DNA of 64,000 bases. Origin: Anaerovorax odorimutans. Lineage in GTDB: Bacteria; Bacillota; Clostridia; Peptostreptococcales; Anaerovoracaceae. Shown here in pieces: positions 55,818-64,000 of this stretch; within the stretch, counting starts at the first letter, position 1, and every line of letters begins with the position of its first letter. The notes under the pieces are model-generated. The model was not told where the DNA came from, ran no database searches, and worked only from the letters and a program-made list of their open reading frames with translations. The stretch is from assembly GCF_024459955.1 (NCBI RefSeq), contig NZ_JANFXK010000008.1, positions 62,001 through 126,000 on the forward strand, written 5' to 3'. The position numbers and the translations under genes are program-made.

Positions 55818-56608
55818 AAAAAGTACTGACCATCGCCGGATCCGACTGCAGCGGCGGAGCCGGAATCCAGGCCGATATCAAAACCATCACCGCCCACAAA
55901 ATGTACGCCATGAGCGTTATCACTTCCCTCACCGCCCAGAATACCACCGGTGTATACGGCATTGCCGATACTGCGCCGGAATTCGTCGGCCAGCAGCTGG
56001 ACTGTATTTTCACCGATATTGTCCCCGATGCGGTGAAGATCGGCATGGTTTCCAACAGTGCCATCATCCGGGTGATCGCAGAAAAGCTGCGGCAGTATGA
56101 TGCAAAAAACGTAGTTGTGGATCCGGTGATGATCTCAACCAGCGGCAGCCGGCTGCTGTCTGAAGACGCCTGCGATGCGCTGGTTTCGCAGCTGTTCCCT
56201 GCGGCCTCCCTCATCACGCCCAATATTCCGGAAGCAGAGGTTTTGAGCGGTCTTGATATCTCCGATAAATCCGCTATGCTGCAGGCAGCGGAAAAAATCG
56301 CTTTCTCTCAGCAATGCGGCGTGCTGATTAAAGGCGGCCATCTGCCGGGAGACGCATGCGATTTACTCTTCTATCATGGAGAAACTTTCTGGTACGACAC
56401 GGACCGTATTACAAATCCCAATACTCACGGTACCGGCTGCACCCTTTCCTCTGCCATTGCCTGCGGGCTGGCGAGCGGAAAGGATCTGGCAGACAGCATC
56501 CGCTCAGCCAAGGAATACCTGACCGGAGCCCTGAAAGCGGGCCTGGATCTGGGGAAAGGCTCCGGACCTTTAGACCATACCTATTGCCTTTCATCTGCCT
56601 GTGAGTAA
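55814..56608 (+). CDS. thiD: HMP/HMP-P kinase ThiD
   Basis: Phosphorylates HMP and then HMP phosphate to the diphosphate. 264 residues from ATG 55814, which overlaps the thiE TGA (ATGA). Contains GSDCSGGAGIQADIKT near the start, VVVDPVMISTSG, and THGTGCTLSSAIACGLASG in the anion-hole region. Last gene of the thiC-thiM-thiE-thiD operon, which gives HMP synthesis, thiazole salvage and coupling. Confidence 0.95.
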   Translation: MKKVLTIAGSDCSGGAGIQADIKTITAHKMYAMSVITSLTAQNTTGVYGIADTAPEFVGQQLDCIFTDIVPDAVKIGMVSNSAIIRVIAEKLRQYDAKNVVVDPVMISTSGSRLLSEDACDALVSQLFPAASLITPNIPEAEVLSGLDISDKSAMLQAAEKIAFSQQCGVLIKGGHLPGDACDLLFYHGETFWYDTDRITNPNTHGTGCTLSSAIACGLASGKDLADSIRSAKEYLTGALKAGLDLGKGSGPLDHTYCLSSACE

Positions 56609-56741
56609 TAAGGAAACCGCTGTAAAAATTGCTGAGAAACAAGTGGGCATCGCCCCCAAACCCATTGTTTTCGTCCGCTTTGCCCTTGCTTAAATCCAAA
56701 AAGCGCCGCCGGTACCTAGCGGTTACAAGCCCATTATACAT

Positions 56742-56790
56742 AAAAAAGGAGCAGCCTTTTCACCAATCGGTGCAGACTGCTCCTTATTAC
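56742..56790. terminator. Bidirectional terminator between thiD and the surface-protein gene
   Basis: AAGGAGCAG (56746-56754) pairs with CTGCTCCTT (56777-56785), with an inner CACC/GGTG pair. The minus strand is followed by TTTTTTAT (strong, for the surface protein); the plus strand only by ATTACTTTT (for thiD, weak). Confidence 0.85.
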
Positions 56791-56797
56791 TTTTCCT

Positions 56798-59700
56798 TTA
56801 TAAAATTTTACGTCTTCTTCCGTTGATTACCAGAATTCCCATGGTTGTCAATGCTGCCAGCATGCCCAGGATCAGAAGCGCCATATCGCTGTCATCACCC
56901 GTCTGGGTGGCTGTTCCTTTTGGATTTTCCGGATCATCGCCGTTTTCCGTTACAAATTCTTCTGTCATCTGGTTTTCCAGACCTATTTCAGCGAGGTCCC
57001 CATCCAGCTTGATCTCTTCATCCATCAGATTGGTGAAACCCAGATCCGCGGCCTCTAGCTCTGTCAGCGCTTTGCCGTTTTTATCGGTTTCCGCCAGGTA
57101 ATAGGTTCCATAAGAAAGATTTTCAAAGGTAACCTTGGCTGCGCTTCCGCCATTCATCTTTAATGCTTTTGCGTCTGTGATCCGCTCTTTGTGAGCCTTA
57201 TCTGCGAAAAGCGCCACATAGAACACTTCATTGGTCTTATATGGTTTTCCATTAAAGGTCGTGGTCTTGTTTACTGTGATCTGGCCTCCATAGTAGAACT
57301 GCTCTTCATCGTGGAAATCATTGGTGATTACCGCGCTGCCCGTCTGGTTTTCTTCCGTCAGGGTGAATCCATTCTTGTCAATGGTCATTTCACAATTCAG
57401 CTGCTTCTGTGAATCCGTGATGACTTTGCCCTCTGCGTCTGTCTCTGCCACGTAGTACGTCTGATTGATCGGCAGATCGGCAAAAGTCACGGTCGTGCTT
57501 GCTTTTCCATCCATAACCAGCGGCTTGATGTCTCCCACCTGCTGCGTGCAATCTTTGTCGGTATAGAGGCCAACGTAGAAAATGCTGTTGGACTCAAAGT
57601 CCTTACCATCCATAGTCACGCGCTTTGTAACATCGATGGAACCCGCCCAGTAATACTGGTCGAAATAGCTGTTGGTGATCTTGCTTTCTGCTGTCAGATT
57701 ATTCGGATCCAGCGTAACGACCTGGTTGTCATAAGCAATTGCCCATGTATCGTCGTCCGCTGTGTTTGTCAGCGCGTTTCCGTCCTCATCGGTCTCTACC
57801 ACATAATAGGTTTCGTTTACCTTTACATTGTCAAAGGTCACAGTCGTAGATTCATTGTTGTTCATCTTCAGCGCCTTAACCTCGCTGACAAGGTGCTCTT
57901 TCGTAAACTCGCTGTCGTCGAACAATGCCGCATAGAAGGTCCTTTCCGTAGGCACACCGACTCCATTCTGTTTTACTTCCTTGGTTACACGGATTTTTCC
58001 GGCCAGGGTGTTGGTGATGGTGTAGGTCCTATTCTCGCTGTCTACTTTTTCGCCGTCTATAGTTGCATCGCCGTTGTTGTCGATTACTACGGTGTATACC
58101 TTATTGGAGTCGTAGTAGTAGCCCTCAGGGACTTTGGTTTCCTTCAGGTAGTAGGTGCCTGCAGCAAGGCCTTTAAAGGTAAAGTAACCGTCTTTTTCCT
58201 CTATGCCGGATACCGGATCGTTTTTACACTCTTCATCCGTATACAAGGTAAACCCTGCGTCTTTCAGCGTTTCGCCTGTATGCTCGGAAGTCTTGTGAAT
58301 ATAAAAATTATATTTTTCGTTAGCCACGCTGAAGATATGGCCGATCTGATAGGCAGGAACATTTTCAAGAGAGGCTCCGCCGTTTTCATCGCGCAACTGG
58401 AATTCATATTTTTTTGAGGCTTTTTCATATCCGTTCGGAGCTTGAGCTTCCACCAAAATATACTTGATTCCAGCCTCTAAATAGTAGTCCTTGCCTTTCC
58501 ATGTCAAGTTGTTGCCATTTTCACTCTGACCGAAAACAGCGATTCCATCCTTGCCTGCGGTTGTTTCTGTTCCTAAAAGATTTTCTTTGGACACAGAGTC
58601 CCGATAAAGCTTAAATACTGCACCCTCCAGCTTTGTATTTGTATTAGCGCTGTCATATTTCTGAGCGAAAATAGACAGCTCACTTGCACTTGATCCCGCC
58701 TCGGAGCTTAATTTCTCGATGATAACGGACTCTTCTACTTTATCCCCATTGGACTTATTGCCTACTTTAAGGACTGCTTCATTCTCGTAATCAATATGAT
58801 CTCCAACAGCACCCAGGACCAAGGCTTTATATTTAATCGTATATTTATGTCCGTCTGCGTTTTTAATTTCAATCCTCAGTACATTCTTTTTGTCGCCTTC
58901 GGCATGACTAATTCCATAGTCGTTTTTTTCAGCGCTCAGCTCCTCCCCGTCATCACGTGTTATTACAAAGGAATTCAGGTCCAGCTCCATTGTCTTGCTG
59001 TAAGTGTCTGTCAGCACATAAGCATTTGCCTTGTCTGCTGATTCAGAATTCAACAGCATTTTATTCGGATTCAGGACGATTGTAAATTCAGCTTCGTAGT
59101 TATTATGCTGTGTGGGCTTCTGTGTAATTTCTTTTTTGACAATTTTGTTGTTGATGCTTACTTCTGCCGGTAAGGAAAGACTGATATTTTTATCCGTTAC
59201 GTTGGCCACATTTGAAAATATTTTTTGTCCGGCCTCTGATAAAACACCTTTTTTTATCTTTGTCTTATAGACCAAGGTATAGGTTTTATTTTTTTCCAAA
59301 TTACCCAGATGGAATTGATATTCCTTTTCATCCTTTGTAATCTGACTTTCCGTCAATTTTTTTCCATTTAAGAAAACGCCATAACTGCTGTCAAATTCCT
59401 GGTTATCTGAAAACATATCCTTGACGATAACATCGGAGTTTTCTCCCTGTCGGTTAGTCTCAAGCCCTACAGTCCAGATAATCTCTCCAGCGGAGGAATT
59501 AATTTCCCCGCTTTTTTCACCCTCCATAAAAAGCTTATCGCTGTAATCTTCGTAATCCGAATACTCCTTGCTGCCTACGGAGAATTTACCTACATTACGC
59601 CAGGTTCCATTAGTGTTGCTACTATTGGCAATAGCTACTTTTGTATAATAGCTAATTTTAACTGTATATCTGGAGTTGCTGGCCGGAAGTGAAGATTTCG

Positions 59701-61465
59701 CCACATCAGCCCCATCCGCAAAATACAGATCAAAACCTTTTTTGCCGTTTTGTACCAGTGTTATCTTTCCGGAATACTTGCCGTCGCAGTCAACCTTTAC
59801 CTCATTAAATCTGTCGTCTTTGGACGGAACGCCAAGCGAGGCCTCCAGCGGTGATAAAAACTCATGCTTTTTATAGTTGCTGCTATCTGTTATCGAATCG
59901 CTGAATTTAACCTTCTTCAGGCCTGACGCCGGAACCGTAATTTCGCTGGTCCATCTCAAATAAAGATTTCCGTCCGTATCTCTTACAATGCTGTTTCCCT
60001 TTTGGTTCGTATTATAGGAATCTCTGAATTTTTTCTTCAGAAAGCCTGCGCCAGGTTCCGTATAAGTCGCCTCTTTTTTATACTTCAGGGATTCCTTGCT
60101 CAGTACGGCCTCATTTTTAAAATTGTCTCCCTGACCCGTTTCTGCCGTGGCAGAGGAGTTGCTTTCCGGAATATTAGTCCAATACACAAATGTGTATGTG
60201 TTCTTACCTGCGCCCGGTGGGAAAGTATAGCTCCATGTTTTATCAGAATCTCCAGCAAGTGTCTCCCAGGAAGGGACATCTGTCTTATCAACTTCAACCT
60301 CGTTCCTGCTTATTACCATCGGAGTCTTCTTATCCAGCTTTAACTCCTTATCTTGCAAGGTATCCGTAAGGGTATATCCGTCCAACTCCATATGCTTGCT
60401 GCTGTTAACAGTAACCGTCCATTTTAATTTCCCATTGTCTGTAACGACTTTTTTGGTGATTCTTGAAAATGTCAGTTTTTCTGTTACAGCCGCTGAGTAA
60501 ACCTCCTCAGCGTTATCACCTTTCGCATAGGCCCTGTTGGAGATTGTAGCATCAAATACTCCCACCTGACTGGTCTCTATGGTCTGCTCCGCTTTTTCGC
60601 TTACTTTTCCCTGGTAGGTAACCGTATAGGTCTCGCCCTTTTTCATTGTCCCTACATTAATCGCCCAGGTTGCCGCTTCTGTCTTTTTTTCGGGCGTAAC
60701 ATTGGTGATATTGTTTACCCTTTCAAACTTTACATCTTTCCCGTCTTTGTCGGTCACTTTAATTGTGCCTTCTATCAGGGATAAATTACCGTTCATATGG
60801 TCGGATACGATTACATTCTCCGCACTGTAATCCGTCTTCACTTTGATTGTATAGTCAACGGTTCCTTCCCCGTAATTATACTTTGCGGCTGTCTTGCTGA
60901 TTTCCAGATTTGCCTTTTTTTCTAATTTTACATCAAATTTTATGCCATCTGTGAATTCAACTGTAATTTCATCCTTTCCCTCTGTCGCTTCCTTAGTAAA
61001 GCTTCCTTCAAAAGTAAGGAAAGTTTTGATATTCTTATATCTTTCTACATAATCGCTGTCCAGGTCTACAGTTATGCGTCCGCTTGTTTCAATCGTATAT
61101 GTGCCAATCTTTTCTTTTTTATTTGTATCGTTAATCGGCTGATCTTTTAAATTTGAAAGCACCTTTATGCTGGATGGTATCTGATATGTCATCCTTCCAT
61201 CATTGGGAAATTGCCTTCCGTTGCTGATTTCAGAAAAAAACAGTTTCACAGAAAACGAGCCTTCCGGATTTACACTGTCTGCCGGATTGTACTCCCCTCC
61301 ATCTGCCCAAATCTGTGCATCGTCCAGATAGTTCTCGATATTTGCCGGATCAGCATCCCCCTCAACACTGCTCGCCGCAAAAACTGCCGCACTGCTGAAT
61401 AACGTAGAACTAATCATCGCAACGCATAATAATACAGCTATTGTAATTTTGCTTTTCCCTCTCAT
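56798..61465 (-). CDS. Large cell-wall surface protein with Cna_B/SpaA-type repeats
   Basis: 1555 residues. Signal peptide (about 1-30: KITIAVLLCVAMISSTLFSS); a long part (to about 980) of repeated isopeptide/adhesion-like beta domains; SpaA/Cna_B-type domains (for example FKLYRDS and GFTLYTDEECKNDP, GLAAGTYYLKETKVPEGYYY); then three related ~110-residue units (IRVTKEV, IDVTKRV, ITVNKTT) each with TYYV/TYYLAETD. The end is TATQTGDDSDMALLILGMLA plus helix and RRRK, a sorting-signal layout with QTGD where LPXTG is usual. Probably a cell-wall anchored adhesin or pilus-like protein. No sortase gene lies in the window. Confidence 0.88.
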   Translation of the reverse strand: MRGKSKITIAVLLCVAMISSTLFSSAAVFAASSVEGDADPANIENYLDDAQIWADGGEYNPADSVNPEGSFSVKLFFSEISNGRQFPNDGRMTYQIPSSIKVLSNLKDQPINDTNKKEKIGTYTIETSGRITVDLDSDYVERYKNIKTFLTFEGSFTKEATEGKDEITVEFTDGIKFDVKLEKKANLEISKTAAKYNYGEGTVDYTIKVKTDYSAENVIVSDHMNGNLSLIEGTIKVTDKDGKDVKFERVNNITNVTPEKKTEAATWAINVGTMKKGETYTVTYQGKVSEKAEQTIETSQVGVFDATISNRAYAKGDNAEEVYSAAVTEKLTFSRITKKVVTDNGKLKWTVTVNSSKHMELDGYTLTDTLQDKELKLDKKTPMVISRNEVEVDKTDVPSWETLAGDSDKTWSYTFPPGAGKNTYTFVYWTNIPESNSSATAETGQGDNFKNEAVLSKESLKYKKEATYTEPGAGFLKKKFRDSYNTNQKGNSIVRDTDGNLYLRWTSEITVPASGLKKVKFSDSITDSSNYKKHEFLSPLEASLGVPSKDDRFNEVKVDCDGKYSGKITLVQNGKKGFDLYFADGADVAKSSLPASNSRYTVKISYYTKVAIANSSNTNGTWRNVGKFSVGSKEYSDYEDYSDKLFMEGEKSGEINSSAGEIIWTVGLETNRQGENSDVIVKDMFSDNQEFDSSYGVFLNGKKLTESQITKDEKEYQFHLGNLEKNKTYTLVYKTKIKKGVLSEAGQKIFSNVANVTDKNISLSLPAEVSINNKIVKKEITQKPTQHNNYEAEFTIVLNPNKMLLNSESADKANAYVLTDTYSKTMELDLNSFVITRDDGEELSAEKNDYGISHAEGDKKNVLRIEIKNADGHKYTIKYKALVLGAVGDHIDYENEAVLKVGNKSNGDKVEESVIIEKLSSEAGSSASELSIFAQKYDSANTNTKLEGAVFKLYRDSVSKENLLGTETTAGKDGIAVFGQSENGNNLTWKGKDYYLEAGIKYILVEAQAPNGYEKASKKYEFQLRDENGGASLENVPAYQIGHIFSVANEKYNFYIHKTSEHTGETLKDAGFTLYTDEECKNDPVSGIEEKDGYFTFKGLAAGTYYLKETKVPEGYYYDSNKVYTVVIDNNGDATIDGEKVDSENRTYTITNTLAGKIRVTKEVKQNGVGVPTERTFYAALFDDSEFTKEHLVSEVKALKMNNNESTTVTFDNVKVNETYYVVETDEDGNALTNTADDDTWAIAYDNQVVTLDPNNLTAESKITNSYFDQYYWAGSIDVTKRVTMDGKDFESNSIFYVGLYTDKDCTQQVGDIKPLVMDGKASTTVTFADLPINQTYYVAETDAEGKVITDSQKQLNCEMTIDKNGFTLTEENQTGSAVITNDFHDEEQFYYGGQITVNKTTTFNGKPYKTNEVFYVALFADKAHKERITDAKALKMNGGSAAKVTFENLSYGTYYLAETDKNGKALTELEAADLGFTNLMDEEIKLDGDLAEIGLENQMTEEFVTENGDDPENPKGTATQTGDDSDMALLILGMLAALTTMGILVINGRRRKIL

Positions 61466-61580
61466 AATGTCCTCTCTCCCTCCAATTATCTACAGCGCCT
61501 TTGCGCTTAATTTCCATACGACTGTTTTATTATATGTATTGGTAGTTACCTTTCGGTTACATTTAAGAGGTTTTACAAAA

Positions 61581-61609
61581 AAAATCAGGTTTTTACAAAA
61601 CCTGATTTT
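61581..61609 (-). terminator. Terminator after radA
   Basis: AAAATCAGGTTTT and AAAACCTGATTTT (13-bp perfect arms, 3-base loop) with eight Ts following on the minus strand, 22 bases past the radA stop. Confidence 0.92.
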
Positions 61610-61630
61610 CTAGTATATTTATTCTTCATT

Positions 61631-63040
61631 CTAAAACGCCTTTATCGCATCTATAATATGTTTTGCGCTGACCAGTGTCAGCCCTTTGAGGTTCAACTCC
61701 TTTAACTTCTCCGCATTTTTTCTTGGCAGAATTATGCGTTCAAACCCCATCCTTGCGGCCTCACGGACGATTTTTTCGCTGTTCTGCACCGATCTGAGAT
61801 CTCCGGTCAGTCCAATTTCCCCCAGTGCAATGGTCCTGCCGGAGCAGGGCCTGCCTTTTACTGTGGAATAGATGGCCAAGGCCACCGCCAGGTCGATGGA
61901 CGTTCCCTCCGGTTTCAGCCCGCCCACCACATTGACGTATATATCCTGATTAATCAGATTCAAGCCCGCTTTCCGTTCCAGCACGGCCAGAATCATATTG
62001 AGGCGGGAAAGCTCCACGCCAATGGCAGAACGCCTGGCAAAGCCCACATTTGTCGGCGCTGCCAACGCTTGAACTTCCAGCAGCAGGGGCCTGGTACCTT
62101 CATAAACCGCAGCCGCCATAGAACCTTCCGCACCATCTTCCATGCCTTCAAGAAAACTCTTGGACAGATTTTCGATCTCAATCAATCCCTCTTCCGCCAT
62201 CTCAAAAGCGCCGATCTCGCTGGTGGTTCCATACCTATTTTTGAAGGCCCGAAGAATTCTCAGTTCCTGGTTGCGTTCACCGGTGAAATGCAGCACACAG
62301 TCTACCAGATGCTCCACGATCTTGGGCCCTGCCAGTTCTCCGCTCTTTGTTACATGGGCCACAATAAAGATCGGAATATTGTAAGTCTTGCCTACCCGCA
62401 TCAGCTCGTTACCGCAGGCCCTCACCTGGGATACGCTGCCGGGGGCCGAATCCAAATCGCTGCTGTACATGGTCTGGATCGAGTCGATGATGACAAACTC
62501 CGGTTTTAGTTCGTCCGCTATGACGGAAACGTTTTCCATGTTGGTCTCGGCCAGAATAAAGAGGTTATCTGTCAGTTCCCCGCATACCCGGTCAGCCCGC
62601 ATTTTGATCTGCTCCTCCGATTCCTCGCCGGAAACATAGAGAACTCTGCCGTATTTCTTGGCGATGTTTGCCGCCGCCTGTATGATGATGGTGGACTTTC
62701 CGATTCCCGGCTCACCGGAAATCAGCGTGAGGGAACCCTTTACCATGCCTCCCCCCAGCACTCGGTTCAATTCCCCGATTCCGGTATCCATGCGGGTATA
62801 ATCACTGGATTTCACCTGTGACAATTTTGAGGGACGATTCCTGGCCTGTCCTGCCGGCCCGGTTCCCTCCGCTGCCTTTATATTGCCCGTCCGACGCCGC
62901 TTGTCCTGGACATCGGCAGCTGGCAGAACCTTTTCTTCCACCATGGAATTCCAAGCCCCGCAGATACACTGCCCCTGCCACTTGGCGCTCTCATAGCCGC
63001 ACTCCTGGCAGACGAATACGGTTTTCACCTTCTTTGCCAT
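61631..63040 (-). CDS. radA: DNA repair protein RadA
   Basis: RecA-like ATPase that helps process recombination intermediates. 469 residues from ATG 63040 (MAKKVKTVFVCQECG); alternative ATGs lie at 63049 and 63103. Zinc finger CQECGYESAKWQGQCICGAW (Cys4), Walker A GEPGIGKST, the RadA-specific KNRYG motif in FKNRYGTTSEIGAFEM, and a C-terminal Lon-protease-like domain (about 350-469). Single gene between a strong terminator and the repeat region. Confidence 0.95.
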   Translation of the reverse strand: MAKKVKTVFVCQECGYESAKWQGQCICGAWNSMVEEKVLPAADVQDKRRRTGNIKAAEGTGPAGQARNRPSKLSQVKSSDYTRMDTGIGELNRVLGGGMVKGSLTLISGEPGIGKSTIIIQAAANIAKKYGRVLYVSGEESEEQIKMRADRVCGELTDNLFILAETNMENVSVIADELKPEFVIIDSIQTMYSSDLDSAPGSVSQVRACGNELMRVGKTYNIPIFIVAHVTKSGELAGPKIVEHLVDCVLHFTGERNQELRILRAFKNRYGTTSEIGAFEMAEEGLIEIENLSKSFLEGMEDGAEGSMAAAVYEGTRPLLLEVQALAAPTNVGFARRSAIGVELSRLNMILAVLERKAGLNLINQDIYVNVVGGLKPEGTSIDLAVALAIYSTVKGRPCSGRTIALGEIGLTGDLRSVQNSEKIVREAARMGFERIILPRKNAEKLKELNLKGLTLVSAKHIIDAIKAF

Positions 63041-63246
63041 AACCACCATTACCTTTCCCTTTTTCCAGCCTGTTTTCGGCCGTTCGCAAACATACGTTTG
63101 CAACCATTATATCGCTGCACTGATGCCAGTGTCAATAACTTCCTGTGCAAAGGCGGATCTTTCATATCGCCCCATTCCCGAAAGTAAACCATACGCGAAA
63201 CTTGCTCGCCACAGCTCGCAGGTTATGGAAAACGGACCAAAAGGCA

Positions 63247-63424
63247 AATTGCGATTTTTATCAACATCCAGCGAAAAACCAAGATCTTGTTGAGCTTTTT
63301 TCAAGGATACAGAGCCTCCAGGCACAAAAACCTGATCAATCCGCAGCTTCCAACAGGGGCAGAGACCGCAAACCCTTGGAAATACATCAACAACAAAGCC
63401 AAAACAAATCCGTTGTTGAACAAA
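63247..63424 (-). repeat. Dispersed ~177-bp repeat, copy B
   Basis: On the minus strand this matches copy A at 46696-46872, with near-identical ends and a diverged middle. It sits in the 440-base gap between radA and the TerC-family gene. No other gene is evident in that gap. Confidence 0.8.
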
Positions 63425-63482
63425 ATACAAAAATAGCATTTACACAATCCCTACCATGGCGCCCGCAAAAACCCGCGTGGCT

Positions 63483-64000
63483 TCACAGCCGGGCGGTACG
63501 GCGGCCGGAAAGCAGCACCGATACGAGAATACTGAGCGCCAGGACGATGCCAATAACGGCAATGGATTCCGGAATCGGGATATACCAGCCTACGGCCAGC
63601 CCCGCCAGCTTCATTCCAGTAAATACCAGGATAACAGAAATCCCGTATTTCACATAGGCAAACCGTTCATGCAAATGTTCCAGCACGAAATAAAATTGCC
63701 GCAGACCGAGGATGGCAAAGATGTTGGAAGTATAGACGATAAACAGATCGGTGGATACGGAAAAAACAGCCGGCACGGAATCCATGGCAAAAAGAATATC
63801 CGAGCATTCAATCAGACAGACCACGGCGAATAGCGGCGTAAACAACCGCTTTCCATTCCGGCCCCGAACTACAAAGCGGTCCCCGGACAGGCTGCGGGTC
63901 ATAGGCAGAATCCGGGATACGGCCTTTATAATCAGGCTATCGTGGGGATCTTTCCCTGTATCGTCTTTCAGCATTTTCAGACCATTGATAATCAGGATTC
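63483..64000 (-). CDS. TerC-family integral membrane protein (partial, N-terminus off the window)
   Basis: The frame is open to the right edge: upstream of the first visible Met it reads ILIINGLKMLKDDTGKDPHD, so the true start lies outside. Marks of the TerC/Alx family: PLFAVVCLIECSDILFAMDSVPAVFSV with conserved acidic residues in a helix, LGLRQFYFVLEHLHERF, and several further helices. TerC proteins are linked to metal (manganese) export and tellurite resistance. The C-terminus ends LLSGRRTARL. Confidence 0.88.
   Translation of the reverse strand, partial: ILIINGLKMLKDDTGKDPHDSLIIKAVSRILPMTRSLSGDRFVVRGRNGKRLFTPLFAVVCLIECSDILFAMDSVPAVFSVSTDLFIVYTSNIFAILGLRQFYFVLEHLHERFAYVKYGISVILVFTGMKLAGLAVGWYIPIPESIAVIGIVLALSILVSVLLSGRRTARL

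Overview
The window looks like chromosome from an anaerobic, fermentative Bacillota, most likely a clostridial lineage (perhaps near Eubacteriales/Anaerovoracaceae; this is inference from gene content, not a search). Supporting signs are strong AGGAGG ribosome sites, a V-type ATPase in place of an F-type one, TRAP and CoA-transferase fermentation genes, several sigma-54 activators, a molybdenum aldehyde oxidoreductase with clostridial/Desulfovibrio-type accessory genes, a collagen-like surface protein and a surface protein built like Gram-positive cell-wall proteins. Most of the window is of middling GC; 12.0-18.1 kb is clearly more AT-rich.

Layout. 1-7.5 kb: leftward V-type ATPase operon (H/G, I, K, E, C, F, A, B; B runs off the edge); its K subunit carries the residues that bind Na+ in Enterococcus hirae. 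8.1-11.9 kb: a thiamine-diphosphate enzyme behind a sigma-54 promoter, then an AcoR-like sigma-54 activator. 12.0-18.1 kb: leftward AT-rich operon (SDR, Zn alcohol dehydrogenase, TRAP transporter, amidohydrolase), also behind a near-perfect sigma-54 promoter, so the two blocks probably form one regulon. 19.1-24.5 kb: acylating aldehyde dehydrogenase, Cat1-like CoA-transferase and AspT/SucE-like carrier with a divergent LysR regulator. 24.6-27.7 kb: small membrane protein, then an ArsR regulator, free-standing HMA protein and Zn/Cd-type P-ATPase. 28-31 kb: collagen-like protein and its overlapping glycosyltransferase. 31.4-35.9 kb: OFA-type MFS carrier and AbgB-like M20 amidohydrolase, with a divergent sigma-54 activator, a sigma-54 promoter and two matching 16-bp palindromes between them. 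35.9-38.1 kb: small secreted proteins, tRNA-Pro(CGG), a D,D-carboxypeptidase.

38.3-52.8 kb is the most interesting stretch: a molybdenum hydroxylase locus. It contains a DUF364-type protein, an NTP-transferase/phosphatase fusion, XdhC, a six-gene operon (Cys-rich radical SAM protein, methyltransferase, C-GCAxxG-C-C protein, AMP-forming CoA ligase-like protein, membrane protein, DUF5714), and divergently a Moco-type riboswitch, a 971-residue aldehyde oxidoreductase, a FAD/Fe-S/HdrB-like electron-transfer protein and a 64-residue four-Cys redox protein. The same families, as I recall, sit together in Desulfovibrio vulgaris (around DVU_1551-1559); the role of the maturation-like genes is not established.

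52.8-56.6 kb: TPP riboswitch and thiC-thiM-thiE-thiD. 56.8-61.5 kb: a 1555-residue surface protein. 61.6-63.0 kb: radA. The right edge holds a partial TerC-family gene. A ~177-bp dispersed repeat occurs in inverted orientation at 46.7 and 63.3 kb, and a structured repeat pair lies at 18.7 and 19.0 kb.
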